64,000 bases of DNA from contig JAIEMW010000004.1 in NCBI GenBank assembly GCA_019751815.1, positions 167,933 through 231,932 on the forward strand, written 5' to 3'. Positions 1 through 8,045 of this stretch are shown here, one piece after another. The notes beneath the pieces are model-generated. The model searched no databases. It had not been told where the DNA came from and worked only from the letters and a program-made list of their open reading frames with translations. The DNA comes from Cyanobacteriota bacterium (GTDB taxonomy: Bacteria > Cyanobacteriota > Vampirovibrionia > Vampirovibrionales > Vampirovibrionaceae). A program made the position numbers and the translations under genes. The first letter of the stretch is position 1; each line of letters starts with the position of its first letter.

Positions 1-1977
1 TCAGTCGGGCGCTTCCCCGGTGGTTACATTAAACGTGAAGGTCGTCCTTCCGAAAAATCCATCTTGGCATCTCGTTTGATTGATCGTCCTATCCGTCCGT
101 TGTTTCCTGACGGGTACCGAAACGATGTGCAAATTGTGGCCACCCCGATGAGTGTGGATCATATCCATCCTTATGACGTTTTGTCGATTCTGGGTGCCTC
201 TATGGCCCTTGAGTTATCCGGGCTTCCTTTTGAAGGTCCAGTAGGTGCCGTTCGTGTGGGCCGAATCAATGGGCAATTCATTGCCAACCCAACCTACGCT
301 CAAACCCAAGATGAGAGTGACCTGGATCTGGTCGTGGCCGGAACCGATGACTCCATCATGATGGTTGAAGCCGGAGCCACATTTGTCTCTGAAGCCGATA
401 TGATTGCAGCAATTGACTTTGCTCATCAGGAAATCAAGAAGCAGGTTCAAATTCAGAACCAATTCAAAGCCCAGTGCGGTGTCACCAAAAAGGCATTTGT
501 CCCTGAGTTCGACCTTAAACCTCTATTTAATTTCGTCGACGGGGTTGTTCATCAGGCTGTATTTGAGGCCTATCACGATTTCGACCGTGATAGCCGCAAG
601 GAAAAACTGGACAAGGCCAAAGAAACCCTGAAGGAAGCAATTGCGGCATTGCCTGAGACCGATGCCATCAAGAGCTTCCTGACAGAGCAACCGCTGGATC
701 ATCTCTCTGAGACCTTTAAGAAGGTTGAGAAGAAGATTATGCGGGCCATGATTACGGAAGAAGGCGTTCGCGCCGATGGCCGGAAAAATACAGAAATTCG
801 CCCGATTACATGTGAAGTGGGTTTCTTACCCCGCGCTCACGGATCAGGCCTGTTCACCCGTGGAAATACCCAAGTCCTTTCTGTCTGTACTTTAGGCTCT
901 CCTGGGGATGCGCAAGAGCTGGACGGTGTGGATCCCACCAAAGAAAAACGCTGGATTCATCACTATTCCTTCCCTGGCTTCTCCGTAGGTGAAGTAAAAC
1001 CGATGCGGGGTGCTGGCAGACGAGAAATTGGTCACGGTGCATTAGCCGAACGTGCGATTGCCCCAGCACTGCCAGACAAAGAAACCTTCCCCTACACGCT
1101 TAGAGTCAACTCTGAAGTGTTGGAATCCAATGGTTCAACCAGTATGGCTTCCACCTGCGGGACATCCTTGGCGTTGATGCAGGCTGGCGTCCCCTTAAAA
1201 TCTCCCATTGGCGGGATTGCCATGGGCCTGATCAAAGAAGGTGACAAGAGCGTAGTCCTTTCCGACATCCAAGGCGTCGAAGACTTCTTGGGCGATATGG
1301 ATTTCAAGGTGACAGGGAATACCGAAGGGATTACCGCGCTACAGATGGACATTAAAATCCGCGGAATCTCGGTGGATATTATGAAGACAGCTCTCGCACA
1401 AGCCCGAGAAGGCCGGATTCATATTCTGGGCAAGATGGCTGAAGCCATTAATGCTCCCAGTGAGACACTGTCTCCTTTTGCGCCTCGAATCCTTACCATG
1501 CGTGTTGACACAGACCAAATTGGTACTGTGATTGGCCCTGGTGGTAAAATGATCCGCTCCATCATTGAAGAAACCGGTGCCACGATTGATATCGAAGACA
1601 GCGGTCTGGTCACCATCACCTCTGTGGGGCTCGGCGGCGAACAGGCCCGCGAAATCATTAAGCGTCTGACGATGAAAATCGAACGCGGGATGATTATGCC
1701 TGGCAAAGTCGTTCGGATTATCCCGATTGGTGCTTTTGTGGAACTGGTTCCCGGCAAAGACGGCATGGTTCACATCTCTCAAATCACCCAGGCCCGCGTC
1801 CAAAAGGTGGAAGACTACCTCCAGGTCGGCGATCAGGTCCTGGTGAAAGTGGTTGATATAGATGACCGCGGTCGGGTCAACCTCTCAATGAAAGGTGTCA
1901 CCCCAGAAGAGCGTGTTGGCTTTGAGCACATTCCCCTTGTGCCCCGTGAGCCCGCGTCCTCACCTGCCGCTCAATAA
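1..1977 (+). CDS. pnp: Polyribonucleotide nucleotidyltransferase (PNPase), 5'-truncated by window edge
   Basis: 3'-to-5' phosphorolytic exoribonuclease of mRNA turnover. The reading frame is open from base 1; the first visible residues (SVGRFPGGYIKREG) are the conserved PNPase motif that normally lies some 60-70 residues in, so the start codon is upstream of the window. Visible domains in order: most of the first RNase PH core, an all-helical linker (about codons 155-235), the second RNase PH core (about 240-470), a KH domain with the GPGG loop at codons 512-515, and an S1 domain (about codons 565-635, KVVRIIPIGAFVELVPG). The length seen (658 codons) fits a family of about 700 residues. It ends 17 bases before the next gene, so the two are probably cotranscribed. 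Confidence 0.97.
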   Translation, partial: SVGRFPGGYIKREGRPSEKSILASRLIDRPIRPLFPDGYRNDVQIVATPMSVDHIHPYDVLSILGASMALELSGLPFEGPVGAVRVGRINGQFIANPTYAQTQDESDLDLVVAGTDDSIMMVEAGATFVSEADMIAAIDFAHQEIKKQVQIQNQFKAQCGVTKKAFVPEFDLKPLFNFVDGVVHQAVFEAYHDFDRDSRKEKLDKAKETLKEAIAALPETDAIKSFLTEQPLDHLSETFKKVEKKIMRAMITEEGVRADGRKNTEIRPITCEVGFLPRAHGSGLFTRGNTQVLSVCTLGSPGDAQELDGVDPTKEKRWIHHYSFPGFSVGEVKPMRGAGRREIGHGALAERAIAPALPDKETFPYTLRVNSEVLESNGSTSMASTCGTSLALMQAGVPLKSPIGGIAMGLIKEGDKSVVLSDIQGVEDFLGDMDFKVTGNTEGITALQMDIKIRGISVDIMKTALAQAREGRIHILGKMAEAINAPSETLSPFAPRILTMRVDTDQIGTVIGPGGKMIRSIIEETGATIDIEDSGLVTITSVGLGGEQAREIIKRLTMKIERGMIMPGKVVRIIPIGAFVELVPGKDGMVHISQITQARVQKVEDYLQVGDQVLVKVVDIDDRGRVNLSMKGVTPEERVGFEHIPLVPREPASSPAAQ

Positions 1978-1994
1978 ATCATTCATTCATCTCA

Positions 1995-3404
1995 ATGACA
2001 CTGCCGTTGATCCAAGCCCTCAAGGCCTACGACCAGCGGCAGTGTTTGCGTTTGCACATGCCAGGACATGCTGGACATCCCGTGATCGAAAGCCTGTTAC
2101 AGCAGAGTATTCCGGGGATAACACCAGCCACCTATATTTTTGACCAGACCGAAGTAGAAGGATTGGATGTCCTGGGAAATCCCACTGAGTGCCTCCAAGA
2201 GAGTCAATCAATGGCGGCAGGCGTGTTTGGGTGTGCTCATAGTTTTTACCTCACTCAGGGGGCAACCACCGGCTTACAGGCGGCGATGCTCTGCTTGTTT
2301 CAGCCAGGGGATAAGGTCCTTCTACCCCGTAATGTTCACCGGGCCATACTCAGCGGTTTGATCATCAGTGGGGTAGAACCCATTTGGTTTCTGCCAGAAG
2401 CGCTCGGGGATTGGGGACTTTGGGGAGCTGTTCAGCCAGCGACGCTGGAAACCCTAATGACACAGCACCCAGAGGCCAAGGGGTTAATCCTCTCGTCTCC
2501 TACCTATGAGGGTCTTAGTAGTCCTGTGCGCGAAATCAGCAGGGTCTGTCATCGCCATGGCCTGAAGCTGATCGTGGATGAAGCGCACGGTAGCCTCTGG
2601 CCCTTTGCTGGTTTTTTACCAACCAGTGCTTGCCTTGTTTCCGCCGATGTGGTGATTCACTCACTACACAAAACGGCTGGAAGTCTTACGCAAACGGCAA
2701 TAGCGCACATCCCTTTTGGCTCCTGCTTAGAGAAAAAACGTGTTCAATTTCAAGAAGCACTGAACACACTCCACACCACCAGTCCTTCGTACCTACTGCT
2801 CGCTCACATTGAAGCCACCGTGGCTGCTCTGGGGTCAACTACGAAGATTCAGGAAAAACTACAGTCATTACATCAGACGATGTTGCGTATTCGCGGCGAG
2901 CTAAGCCAGAAAACCGAACTCTCCGTCCTGGGCGGCACTCAGCCAGAAGAAATAGGGCAAGATCCCTTTAAGCTATTTTTGCAACACCCCCGTATTAACG
3001 GGGACGACTGGGGGGTGGTGCTTGAAGCCACAGACGGGCTGGCTTATGAAGCCTGTACACCTTACGGCGTTCTGTATCAGGCTGGTCTGGGCACGTCTGA
3101 GGAGCTCTTGAATCAGATGCTGGTCAGGCTGATCGCAGCCCACAAGACTTTTAACCAGAAGCCCACACAACAAAAACCTCATTTTTGGGAAAACAGCGCC
3201 TGTCTTCCTGTGCTTGCCATGTCCCCCCGCGAGGCCTTTTTTGCCCCGAGCGTCTCCATTCCCAAAGAGCAGGCCCTCGATCATATTGCTAAACACACAA
3301 TAGTCAGTTGCCCCCCGGGGATTCCGGTTTTGATGCCTGGAGAGCGAATACAACCACACCATTTACCGCAAATGCCTGATACGGTTTGGGTAATTTGTGA
3401 ATGA
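1995..3404 (+). CDS. PLP-dependent Orn/Lys/Arg decarboxylase-family protein
   Basis: Fold-type I PLP enzyme of the Orn/Lys/Arg decarboxylase group, which makes polyamines or their precursors from basic amino acids; the actual substrate cannot be read. Evidence: N-terminal LRLHMPGHAGHP (the MPGHK-like motif of this family), FYLTQGATTGLQAA for phosphate and ring binding, LIVDEAHGS with the PLP-pairing Asp, and SLHKTAGSLTQ with the Schiff-base lysine at K226. At 469 residues it matches the short form found in Firmicutes and Cyanobacteria rather than the 700-residue proteobacterial enzymes. It starts 17 bases after pnp. The MPGHK lysine is replaced (MPGHAG), which is a small departure from most relatives. 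Confidence 0.87.
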   Translation: MTLPLIQALKAYDQRQCLRLHMPGHAGHPVIESLLQQSIPGITPATYIFDQTEVEGLDVLGNPTECLQESQSMAAGVFGCAHSFYLTQGATTGLQAAMLCLFQPGDKVLLPRNVHRAILSGLIISGVEPIWFLPEALGDWGLWGAVQPATLETLMTQHPEAKGLILSSPTYEGLSSPVREISRVCHRHGLKLIVDEAHGSLWPFAGFLPTSACLVSADVVIHSLHKTAGSLTQTAIAHIPFGSCLEKKRVQFQEALNTLHTTSPSYLLLAHIEATVAALGSTTKIQEKLQSLHQTMLRIRGELSQKTELSVLGGTQPEEIGQDPFKLFLQHPRINGDDWGVVLEATDGLAYEACTPYGVLYQAGLGTSEELLNQMLVRLIAAHKTFNQKPTQQKPHFWENSACLPVLAMSPREAFFAPSVSIPKEQALDHIAKHTIVSCPPGIPVLMPGERIQPHHLPQMPDTVWVICE

Positions 3405-3411
3405 TCTCTAG

Positions 3412-3441
3412 GTGAGTGATCTCAAGTGATCTCACATTTTT
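3412..3441 (+). terminator. Weak possible terminator with a 10-bp tandem repeat
   Basis: After the decarboxylase stop, GTGAG (3412-3416) can pair with CTCAC (3431-3435) and is followed by ATTTTT. The stem is only 5 bp. The same bases contain a perfect head-to-tail repeat AGTGATCTCA/AGTGATCTCA (3415-3424, 3425-3434), so the repeat may be the real feature and the hairpin incidental. Confidence 0.3.
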
Positions 3442-3461
3442 AAACATATTTTTTTGAAAAC

Positions 3462-3490
3462 TTGAGTCTGCGGCCCCGCTTCGCTAGAAT
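3462..3490 (+). promoter_or_regulatory. Sigma-70-type promoter of tRNA-His
   Basis: TTGAGT (3462-3467), a 17-base spacer, then TAGAAT (3485-3490). The -10 lies 47 bases before the mature tRNA 5' end, which leaves a normal pre-tRNA leader. A GC-rich stretch sits in the spacer. Confidence 0.6.
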
Positions 3491-3537
3491 AAACGTTCAG
3501 CCAGTAGGCATTTTATCTATTGGATGTGATCGAAGAT

Positions 3538-3614
3538 GGCGAGTGTCGCCAAGCGGTCAAGGCCCCGGATTGTGGTTCCGGTATACGTGGGTTCGATTCC
3601 CATCACTCGCCCCA
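3538..3614 (+). tRNA. tRNA-His (anticodon GTG)
   Basis: Cloverleaf read directly: acceptor GCGAGTG (3539-3545) pairs with CACTCGC (3604-3610); the anticodon stem CCGGA/TCCGG encloses the loop TTGTGGT with anticodon GTG at 3572-3574; the T arm has GTTCGATTC. The extra 5' G (G-1, 3538) opposite discriminator C73 (3611) is the identity element of histidine tRNAs. The 3' CCA (3612-3614) is encoded. The downstream LOG-family gene begins only 38 bases later and may be transcribed with it. Confidence 0.97.
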
Positions 3615-3652
3615 TCTTCAGTCCATTCAAACCAAAACGGAGTGTGTGTAAT

Positions 3653-4546
3653 ATGATTCCAGTGACCGTGAACACGGCATTTAGTCAGGCTGTGCGCCGA
3701 CAGCTCAAGCCCGTTGGTTTGCCAAGATTCTCTTGCAGCGAGACCCCTACACCGCCTCAAACAGGGGGGCCGCAAGCAGTGGCAGCCCCTACTGTTAGAA
3801 AAAGAACCCTACTTTCTTTAACAGAGCGCAGTGCCCTGGAAACCATCATTCCCACATTGCGAAAAATCGACAAACGCAATGCCACGAGCATCGACGGCAT
3901 TGTGAATAGCATTTACCGAAAATTACATCCCCGCGAACGTGGTGTGATTGTTTACGGCGGCAGTAAAATTAAAGAAGGCACCCCAGAGTATCAAATGGCC
4001 TATGAACTGGGCCAGGCCATTGGAAACACTCAACTGGCAGGCGGTCAAGCACATATCGTTACCGGTGGTGGCCCTGGGGCCATGCGTGCCTCAGCGCAAG
4101 GGGCGCTATCCGTCAAAGCCCACTCTGTCGGATCTGCGATGCACTTTATTGGCGAAGTCCACGAACCAGAATTGTTCCCAGAATTCTACATCCACCCCAA
4201 CTTTAATGAGCGCATCGACGGACGGGGAGGCTATCTTCACCGGGGTGCCTACACCATGGTCTTACCCGGCGGGTTTGGTACGCTGCGAGAAGTGGTAAAA
4301 ATCGCCGAGGAACTGGCCTTTAACAACACCATTTATCCTGCCCAAAAACAAGTCGTGTTGATCAACCAGAACAACTTTTTCACTGACCCAAATGGCTTTA
4401 TTCCACACCTGGATTACCTGATCGCCAAGAAATTAGCACGCCCAGAGCTCAGAGCCATGTTTAAAATCGTTAACACCCCAGCAGAAGCGGTTCAGGCCAT
4501 CCAAGATCCCAATATCCCCTGGACACCTGGGCAAGAAAAACCCTGA
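3653..4546 (+). CDS. LOG-family (lysine-decarboxylase-like) nucleoside 5'-monophosphate phosphoribohydrolase
   Basis: LOG-family enzymes split nucleoside 5'-monophosphates into base and ribose 5-phosphate; plant LOG activates cytokinins and bacterial PpnN acts on purine nucleotides. The family signature is clear: VTGGGPGAMRA followed by LPGGFGTLREVVKIAEE (the PGGxGTxxE active-site motif). The frame is open upstream through the tRNA, but the ATG at 3653 is the credible start because everything before it is tRNA sequence. About 90 N-terminal residues precede the Rossmann core and are not recognised; the first 50 look unstructured. At 297 residues it is longer than the 180-220 of minimal LOG proteins. 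Substrate unknown. Confidence 0.85.
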   Translation: MIPVTVNTAFSQAVRRQLKPVGLPRFSCSETPTPPQTGGPQAVAAPTVRKRTLLSLTERSALETIIPTLRKIDKRNATSIDGIVNSIYRKLHPRERGVIVYGGSKIKEGTPEYQMAYELGQAIGNTQLAGGQAHIVTGGGPGAMRASAQGALSVKAHSVGSAMHFIGEVHEPELFPEFYIHPNFNERIDGRGGYLHRGAYTMVLPGGFGTLREVVKIAEELAFNNTIYPAQKQVVLINQNNFFTDPNGFIPHLDYLIAKKLARPELRAMFKIVNTPAEAVQAIQDPNIPWTPGQEKP

Positions 4547-4559
4547 AGCTTATAATAAC

Positions 4560-4574
4560 GGGCTATTAAAGCCC
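4560..4574. terminator. Short hairpin between convergent genes
   Basis: GGGCT-ATTAA-AGCCC (4560-4574) sits exactly in the 31-base gap between two convergent genes. There is no clear T run on either strand, so intrinsic termination is only a guess. Confidence 0.3.
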
Positions 4575-4577
4575 TGG

Positions 4578-5954
4578 TTACTCAAACAGTTTTTCAATGG
4601 CAGCATCCAGCTCAAAGCGACCATTTTGATAGCGGTAAACGTGCAGAGGATGCCGCTTGTTGCTTGCATATTGCCGAACGACGAGTTCTGGAATCCCGTT
4701 GGCATCAAGGTCTTCCACCACTTGATACGCATTCACCCCGGCACTAAAATGGCACAGCGGCTGTTTTTGAGCGTTGTACAGCCAAAATTCTTTTGTCGAC
4801 TTTTCTGAACCTGTGGTGAGGCCCTCTGAGAGTTCGCTTTTGTGCAGATACAGGTAGAACGGGGACTCGCCTGGAACCCAATTCACGCGAAATGCTTCTT
4901 GAAGGCCTGCTTCTAATCCTTCTCCGGGCATCACTTTCTCAGGCACAGCTTCGGCCAACAAGGTTAGGCTTTCTGGCAGTTTATTGGTTGCAGACTGCTT
5001 TTTAATCTCAGACGACTTGCCAGATTTCTTATCAATAGCATTCCCTGAAGCATTACCTGAACTTTTCCGAGCAACTATCTCCGCTGGAGAAAGCATTTCC
5101 AAGGCACCGGCCATCGATTTTCCATAAGGAAGATACTTTTGGCTGAAATCTTGACGGGTGAAATCCGCGTACGCGGGCACGCCTGAGAGGCGGTCCACGG
5201 TATCAGCAAAAGCAGGCCAGAAACCGGGCTGGTGCATTTCTGAATCCCGGGTCACTGCATCAATCAGTTTATACGTCACATCGAGTTTCCGCATCGTCAT
5301 TTCAGCAGGGGACGATGCCTCTTGTCCTAAGTCCACATCCGCTTCTGCCAGCGCATAGGCCAAACTGGTAAACTGATTTTTAAGACGGTCATTTGCTTTT
5401 CTGAGGAAAAATAAGCCGGTTTTATTGTTTTTGAGGACTATTTGACCGTAGCCTTGATCGAAAAAACGAACCACATTCTCTGGCGCCAGCTGTTGCCGTT
5501 GAAACACCCATTTTAATAGGCGTTCTTGCTCTGTGGCATTTAACTCTTTAGATGCCCGGCGGAAGGCTTCCATATGGACCAACAAATGTTGATCTTGTTC
5601 AAGAGCGGGAAATAGCGTTTCAGCTTTTTCTAGCTTTTCGGGCCAGAGAGTGGCTTCGTGATAGGCCGTAACCGGAAACACAATTTGATGCAGCAGGTCG
5701 ACAGAGGAAGTTGCAGCAGAATTTACAGTCGATGTGGCCGTGATAATCACTTGCTTTGGCGGATCTTGTATCACCGCTTTTGGTAACACCGTTTTTGAAG
5801 CCTTGCTTGCAGCCTGTCCCTTGATAAGCTTTGCATCTACTGCCATATTAGACCCGTGAATGCCGCCCAGGCCTATGCCCAGAATAAAAAGAATACCCAC
5901 TTGCAGAACACTCGTTTTGCTGGTGTATCTTGCAAACCCCATTATTGTCGTCAT
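4578..5954 (-). CDS. Exported or membrane-anchored protein of unknown function with a C-terminal Ca-binding-like repeat
   Basis: 458 residues, family not recognised. Residues about 14-35 (VLQVGILFILGIGLGGIHG) form a hydrophobic segment after a short basic N-terminus, so the protein is anchored in or exported across the inner membrane. A Thr/Ser/Ala-rich linker follows, then a mostly helical charged region. Near the C-terminus the stretch VVEDLDANGIPELVVRQY has the D-x-D-x-N-G pattern of VCBS/FG-GAP calcium-binding loops, followed by a short beta-rich end (LHVYRYQNGRFEL). A Ser/Lys-rich low-complexity patch occurs around residues 295-325. It is convergent with the LOG-family gene and stands alone on its strand. 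Confidence 0.7.
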   Translation of the reverse strand: MTTIMGFARYTSKTSVLQVGILFILGIGLGGIHGSNMAVDAKLIKGQAASKASKTVLPKAVIQDPPKQVIITATSTVNSAATSSVDLLHQIVFPVTAYHEATLWPEKLEKAETLFPALEQDQHLLVHMEAFRRASKELNATEQERLLKWVFQRQQLAPENVVRFFDQGYGQIVLKNNKTGLFFLRKANDRLKNQFTSLAYALAEADVDLGQEASSPAEMTMRKLDVTYKLIDAVTRDSEMHQPGFWPAFADTVDRLSGVPAYADFTRQDFSQKYLPYGKSMAGALEMLSPAEIVARKSSGNASGNAIDKKSGKSSEIKKQSATNKLPESLTLLAEAVPEKVMPGEGLEAGLQEAFRVNWVPGESPFYLYLHKSELSEGLTTGSEKSTKEFWLYNAQKQPLCHFSAGVNAYQVVEDLDANGIPELVVRQYASNKRHPLHVYRYQNGRFELDAAIEKLFE

Positions 5955-6093
5955 TGGATTTCCCTGCTCCTGGCTTCCCGGCTTCTGGTTTTACCTCATT
6001 TATTGTACACAGAAGCGCTATATCAAAGCACTGTCTCCGGGTCAAAATTGTTACATTTGTCGTTTGAACTTGAGGTGGGCAGAATGAGTTGGC

Positions 6094-6149
6094 AAAACAA
6101 AAGGCAGTGGCCTCTGTGTCTGTTTGCACAGACTAGTATGCCCACTGCC
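6094..6149 (-). terminator. Intrinsic terminator of the phasin-like gene
   Basis: On the minus strand GGCAGTGG (6149-6142) pairs perfectly with CCACTGCC (6110-6103), with an inner stem GTCTG/CAGAC, and is followed directly by TTTTGTTTT. It lies about 75 bases past the stop codon of the 6225-6623 gene. The rest of 5955-6224 shows no gene. Confidence 0.7.
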
Positions 6150-6224
6150 AAATAATGTGTGTGTGTATGATAGAGATTAAAACGTCTTAAATCAGTCAAC
6201 TAGATTTAAAAAATAACTTGAAGA

Positions 6225-6623
6225 CTAGCCATTGCGGCGGGAAACGCTTGGGTTCACCCAATCCATGCCCTTGTTTATCGCATCTTGCATGACATCTTCA
6301 AACACGTGCTGATTTTTCACGTTCACTTCTTGCCACTGTTGGGCATAGTCATGAAACGATTTGACAGACCCTTTTTGCAGCTGCATCATTTTTTCAAACC
6401 AAACATTGGCATATTCCAAGTTCTGATTTTGGATATCGCGGTTAAACTGCTGCATTAAAGAAACATGGCTCTGTTGGAAATTCATCCAATGGCGCATCCC
6501 GTTTGAACCCATAGCAGACAATGCGGCGATGTGTTCATTCATAGCATGAGTGTAATCTTGAAAGGTATCTTTGTGGTTATTCTGGGTCTCGCGGTTCGTT
6601 TCTCTTGACTTGGTCTCTGGCAT
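6225..6623 (-). CDS. Phasin-like PHA granule-associated protein
   Basis: 132 residues, predicted to be almost wholly helical and amphipathic, rich in Gln, Asn, Met and Trp, with no cysteine, signal peptide or membrane segment. That profile, plus its place divergent from phaR in a PHA locus, fits a phasin coating polyhydroxyalkanoate granules. No specific family motif was recognised, so the call leans on context. Segments such as NRDIQNQNLEYANVWFEKMM and SFHDYAQQWQEVN resemble phasin helices in character. The Shine-Dalgarno AAGGAG stands 7-8 bases before the ATG. A TGC-palindrome shared with the phaE leader lies just upstream. Alternative: a small helical protein of the same locus with another role. 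Confidence 0.6.
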   Translation of the reverse strand: MPETKSRETNRETQNNHKDTFQDYTHAMNEHIAALSAMGSNGMRHWMNFQQSHVSLMQQFNRDIQNQNLEYANVWFEKMMQLQKGSVKSFHDYAQQWQEVNVKNQHVFEDVMQDAINKGMDWVNPSVSRRNG

Positions 6624-6653
6624 GGTGTGTCTCCTTATTCAGATAGTTTATTT

Positions 6654-6666
6654 TGCATATGCACAA
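6654..6666. promoter_or_regulatory. Candidate PhaR operator, copy A
   Basis: TGCATATGCACAA contains the perfect 10-base palindrome TGCATATGCA (6654-6663). It recurs with a single change (TGCATCTGCACAA) at 7385-7397 before the phaE-like gene. It lies between the likely promoter and the Shine-Dalgarno of the phasin-like gene, a position suited to repression. PhaR proteins are known to bind TGC/GCA-rich sites and to repress phasin genes. Confidence 0.55.
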
Positions 6667-6676
6667 TATAAATCCA

Positions 6677-6705
6677 GTTTAACCGCTGAGTTTTGATCCC
6701 GTCAA
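6677..6705 (-). promoter_or_regulatory. Possible promoter of the phasin-like gene
   Basis: On the minus strand TTGACG (6705-6700), a 17-base spacer, then TTAAAC (6682-6677). The -35 is good and the -10 poor. It points at the phasin-like gene, and operator copy A would lie near +5 to +20 of the transcript. Confidence 0.4.
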
Positions 6706-6751
6706 GGGGGTATCGCAAGACAAACCTGTTACTGCTACAATACCGACTGTT

Positions 6752-7363
6752 ATGACACCTTCTCTTCGCACCTACAAAAAATACAGTAACCGCCGTCTCT
6801 ACGATGTGGCCCAAAAAAGCTACGTGACCGTTGAAGCCATGGTTGAGCACATTCAGGCTGGCGGGTTGGTCAAGGTTTTAGACGCTACCACCCAGGAAGA
6901 CATTACACAAACTGTCTTGCTTCAAGTGGTTTTGGACACCCAAAAACAGCACCTTAATGCTTTGCTAACCACCCCACTCCTACATCAAATGATCCAATTC
7001 CAAGGTCTGGCGCCTGGTAAGCCGAACGACCCGTTGATGAATGATTTTTTCCAGAATAAACTCCCTCACCTCATGAATGCCTATGTGCAGTGGCAGCATA
7101 ATACACAAAATCAATTTTTTGAGTGGGCCCAATCTGGCTGGAGCACACCTTCAGGGTGGGGAATGCCTTCTGCCTGGGGGATGCCCCCTGGGTTTAATGC
7201 GGGTCGTGCGCCGAACCCTCCCGCTTCAACGTTCTCAGAAACGCCTGCAGAATCTCCTGAGAATACCCCAGAATCCCTGACTGAGCTGAAAGCCAAAATT
7301 GCAGAACTGGAAGCCCTGATCAAAAAGAAGAAGGTCTTGAAAAAAGAGAAGAAACCACGTTAA
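6752..7363 (+). CDS. phaR: PHA synthesis repressor PhaR (DNA-binding, PHB-accumulation regulator)
   Basis: Senses PHA polymer and represses phasin and synthesis genes when no granule is available. The N-terminal 60 residues are the PHB/PHA-accumulation DNA-binding domain: RTYKKYSNRRLYD, SYVTVEAMVEHI and VKVLDATTQEDIT match the family closely. The middle (TTPLLHQMIQF...) fits the second, polymer-sensing part. A Pro/Gly/Trp-rich linker (about residues 120-165) follows, then a short coiled coil ending in a Lys-rich tail. No Shine-Dalgarno precedes the ATG, and TACAAT (6736-6741) ends only 10 bases before it, so the message may be nearly leaderless. The phasin-like gene is divergent, and the phaE-like gene follows 94 bases on. 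Confidence 0.88.
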   Translation: MTPSLRTYKKYSNRRLYDVAQKSYVTVEAMVEHIQAGGLVKVLDATTQEDITQTVLLQVVLDTQKQHLNALLTTPLLHQMIQFQGLAPGKPNDPLMNDFFQNKLPHLMNAYVQWQHNTQNQFFEWAQSGWSTPSGWGMPSAWGMPPGFNAGRAPNPPASTFSETPAESPENTPESLTELKAKIAELEALIKKKKVLKKEKKPR

Positions 7364-7384
7364 AATAATCATAGCCAGTTTTGC

Positions 7385-7397
7385 TGCATCTGCACAA
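7385..7397. promoter_or_regulatory. Candidate PhaR operator, copy B
   Basis: TGCATCTGCACAA, 12 of 13 bases identical to copy A at 6654-6666, with flanking T/A tracts that also match (TTTTGC before, ACAAAA after). It is 61 bases upstream of the phaE-like start codon, so it could control the phaE-phaC-phaJ operon. Confidence 0.5.
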
Positions 7398-7457
7398 AAT
7401 CCACACAAGCCATATGGCGGGATAAGGGGTTTATTTACATAATAAGGAAACATTCTC

Positions 7458-8045
7458 ATGCCTAGCAAAAGCGCCTCTAGCGCCCATGAAACCGATTCCA
7501 ATTCGCAAGCCAATGCGCAATATCAGGCCTGGCTTGGGATGATGCAGCAAATGACACGAGACAATATGCAGTGGTTTCAAAATTCACTGGATATGGCTCA
7601 AAATTTAGCTCAAGGAACAGCCCAACAAGGATATCCCTTTAATACAGAAAGAACTGGGCCCCAAGTGGACCCGAAAAGCATGTATGACGCATGGCTCAAG
7701 AACTGGACACAGCATCTTGAATCCATGATGGCAGGCGCTGAGTTTTCTGAGCACAGCGGCAAAACACTCCATGCGGCTTCAGAAGCCAAACAAAACATGG
7801 ATCAAATGCTGCGTCAATACTGGCACTCTCTGCAACTGGCGAACGCTGAGGATATGAAAGAAGTGTATCTCAAGCTGTACCAAATGGAACGGCGGCTCGA
7901 TGACTTGACCGATATGCTCCACGACTGGATGAGTCTGCAGGAGAAAAATGCACCTGCACAAAAACCGGTAACCCCTGTCAAAAAGCCCACTGCTAAAAAA
8001 CCTGCTGCTAAAAGACCGACGAAAAAAATGAGTGAGCGCCCATGA
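7458..8045 (+). CDS. phaE: PHA synthase accessory subunit (PhaE-like)
   Basis: Class III and IV PHA synthases need a partner, PhaE or PhaR(IV), encoded next to phaC. This 195-residue helical protein overlaps phaC by 4 bases (ATGA), which implies translational coupling and equal dosage. Its C-terminal half contains EVYLKLYQMERRLDDLTDML, similar in character to the conserved helix near the end of PhaE/PhaR(IV), followed by a Lys/Pro/Ala tail (PTAKKPAAKRPTKK). It is much shorter than typical PhaE (about 350) and close in size to the Bacillus subunit (about 200). Gln/Met-rich segments near the N-terminus (AWLGMMQQMTRDNMQWFQNS) also resemble phasins. The Shine-Dalgarno AAGGA lies 8 or so bases before the ATG. 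Confidence 0.7.
   Translation: MPSKSASSAHETDSNSQANAQYQAWLGMMQQMTRDNMQWFQNSLDMAQNLAQGTAQQGYPFNTERTGPQVDPKSMYDAWLKNWTQHLESMMAGAEFSEHSGKTLHAASEAKQNMDQMLRQYWHSLQLANAEDMKEVYLKLYQMERRLDDLTDMLHDWMSLQEKNAPAQKPVTPVKKPTAKKPAAKRPTKKMSERP

Noticed and set aside
1339-1803. Long minus-strand ORF (154 codons) antisense to pnp
   Set aside because: It mirrors the strongly conserved KH/S1 part of PNPase, has no ribosome binding site and no family character; it is a codon-usage shadow.
3536-3652. N-terminal extension of the LOG-family ORF back to 3536
   Set aside because: These bases are the tRNA-His gene, so the frame there is accidental; the ATG at 3653 is the start.
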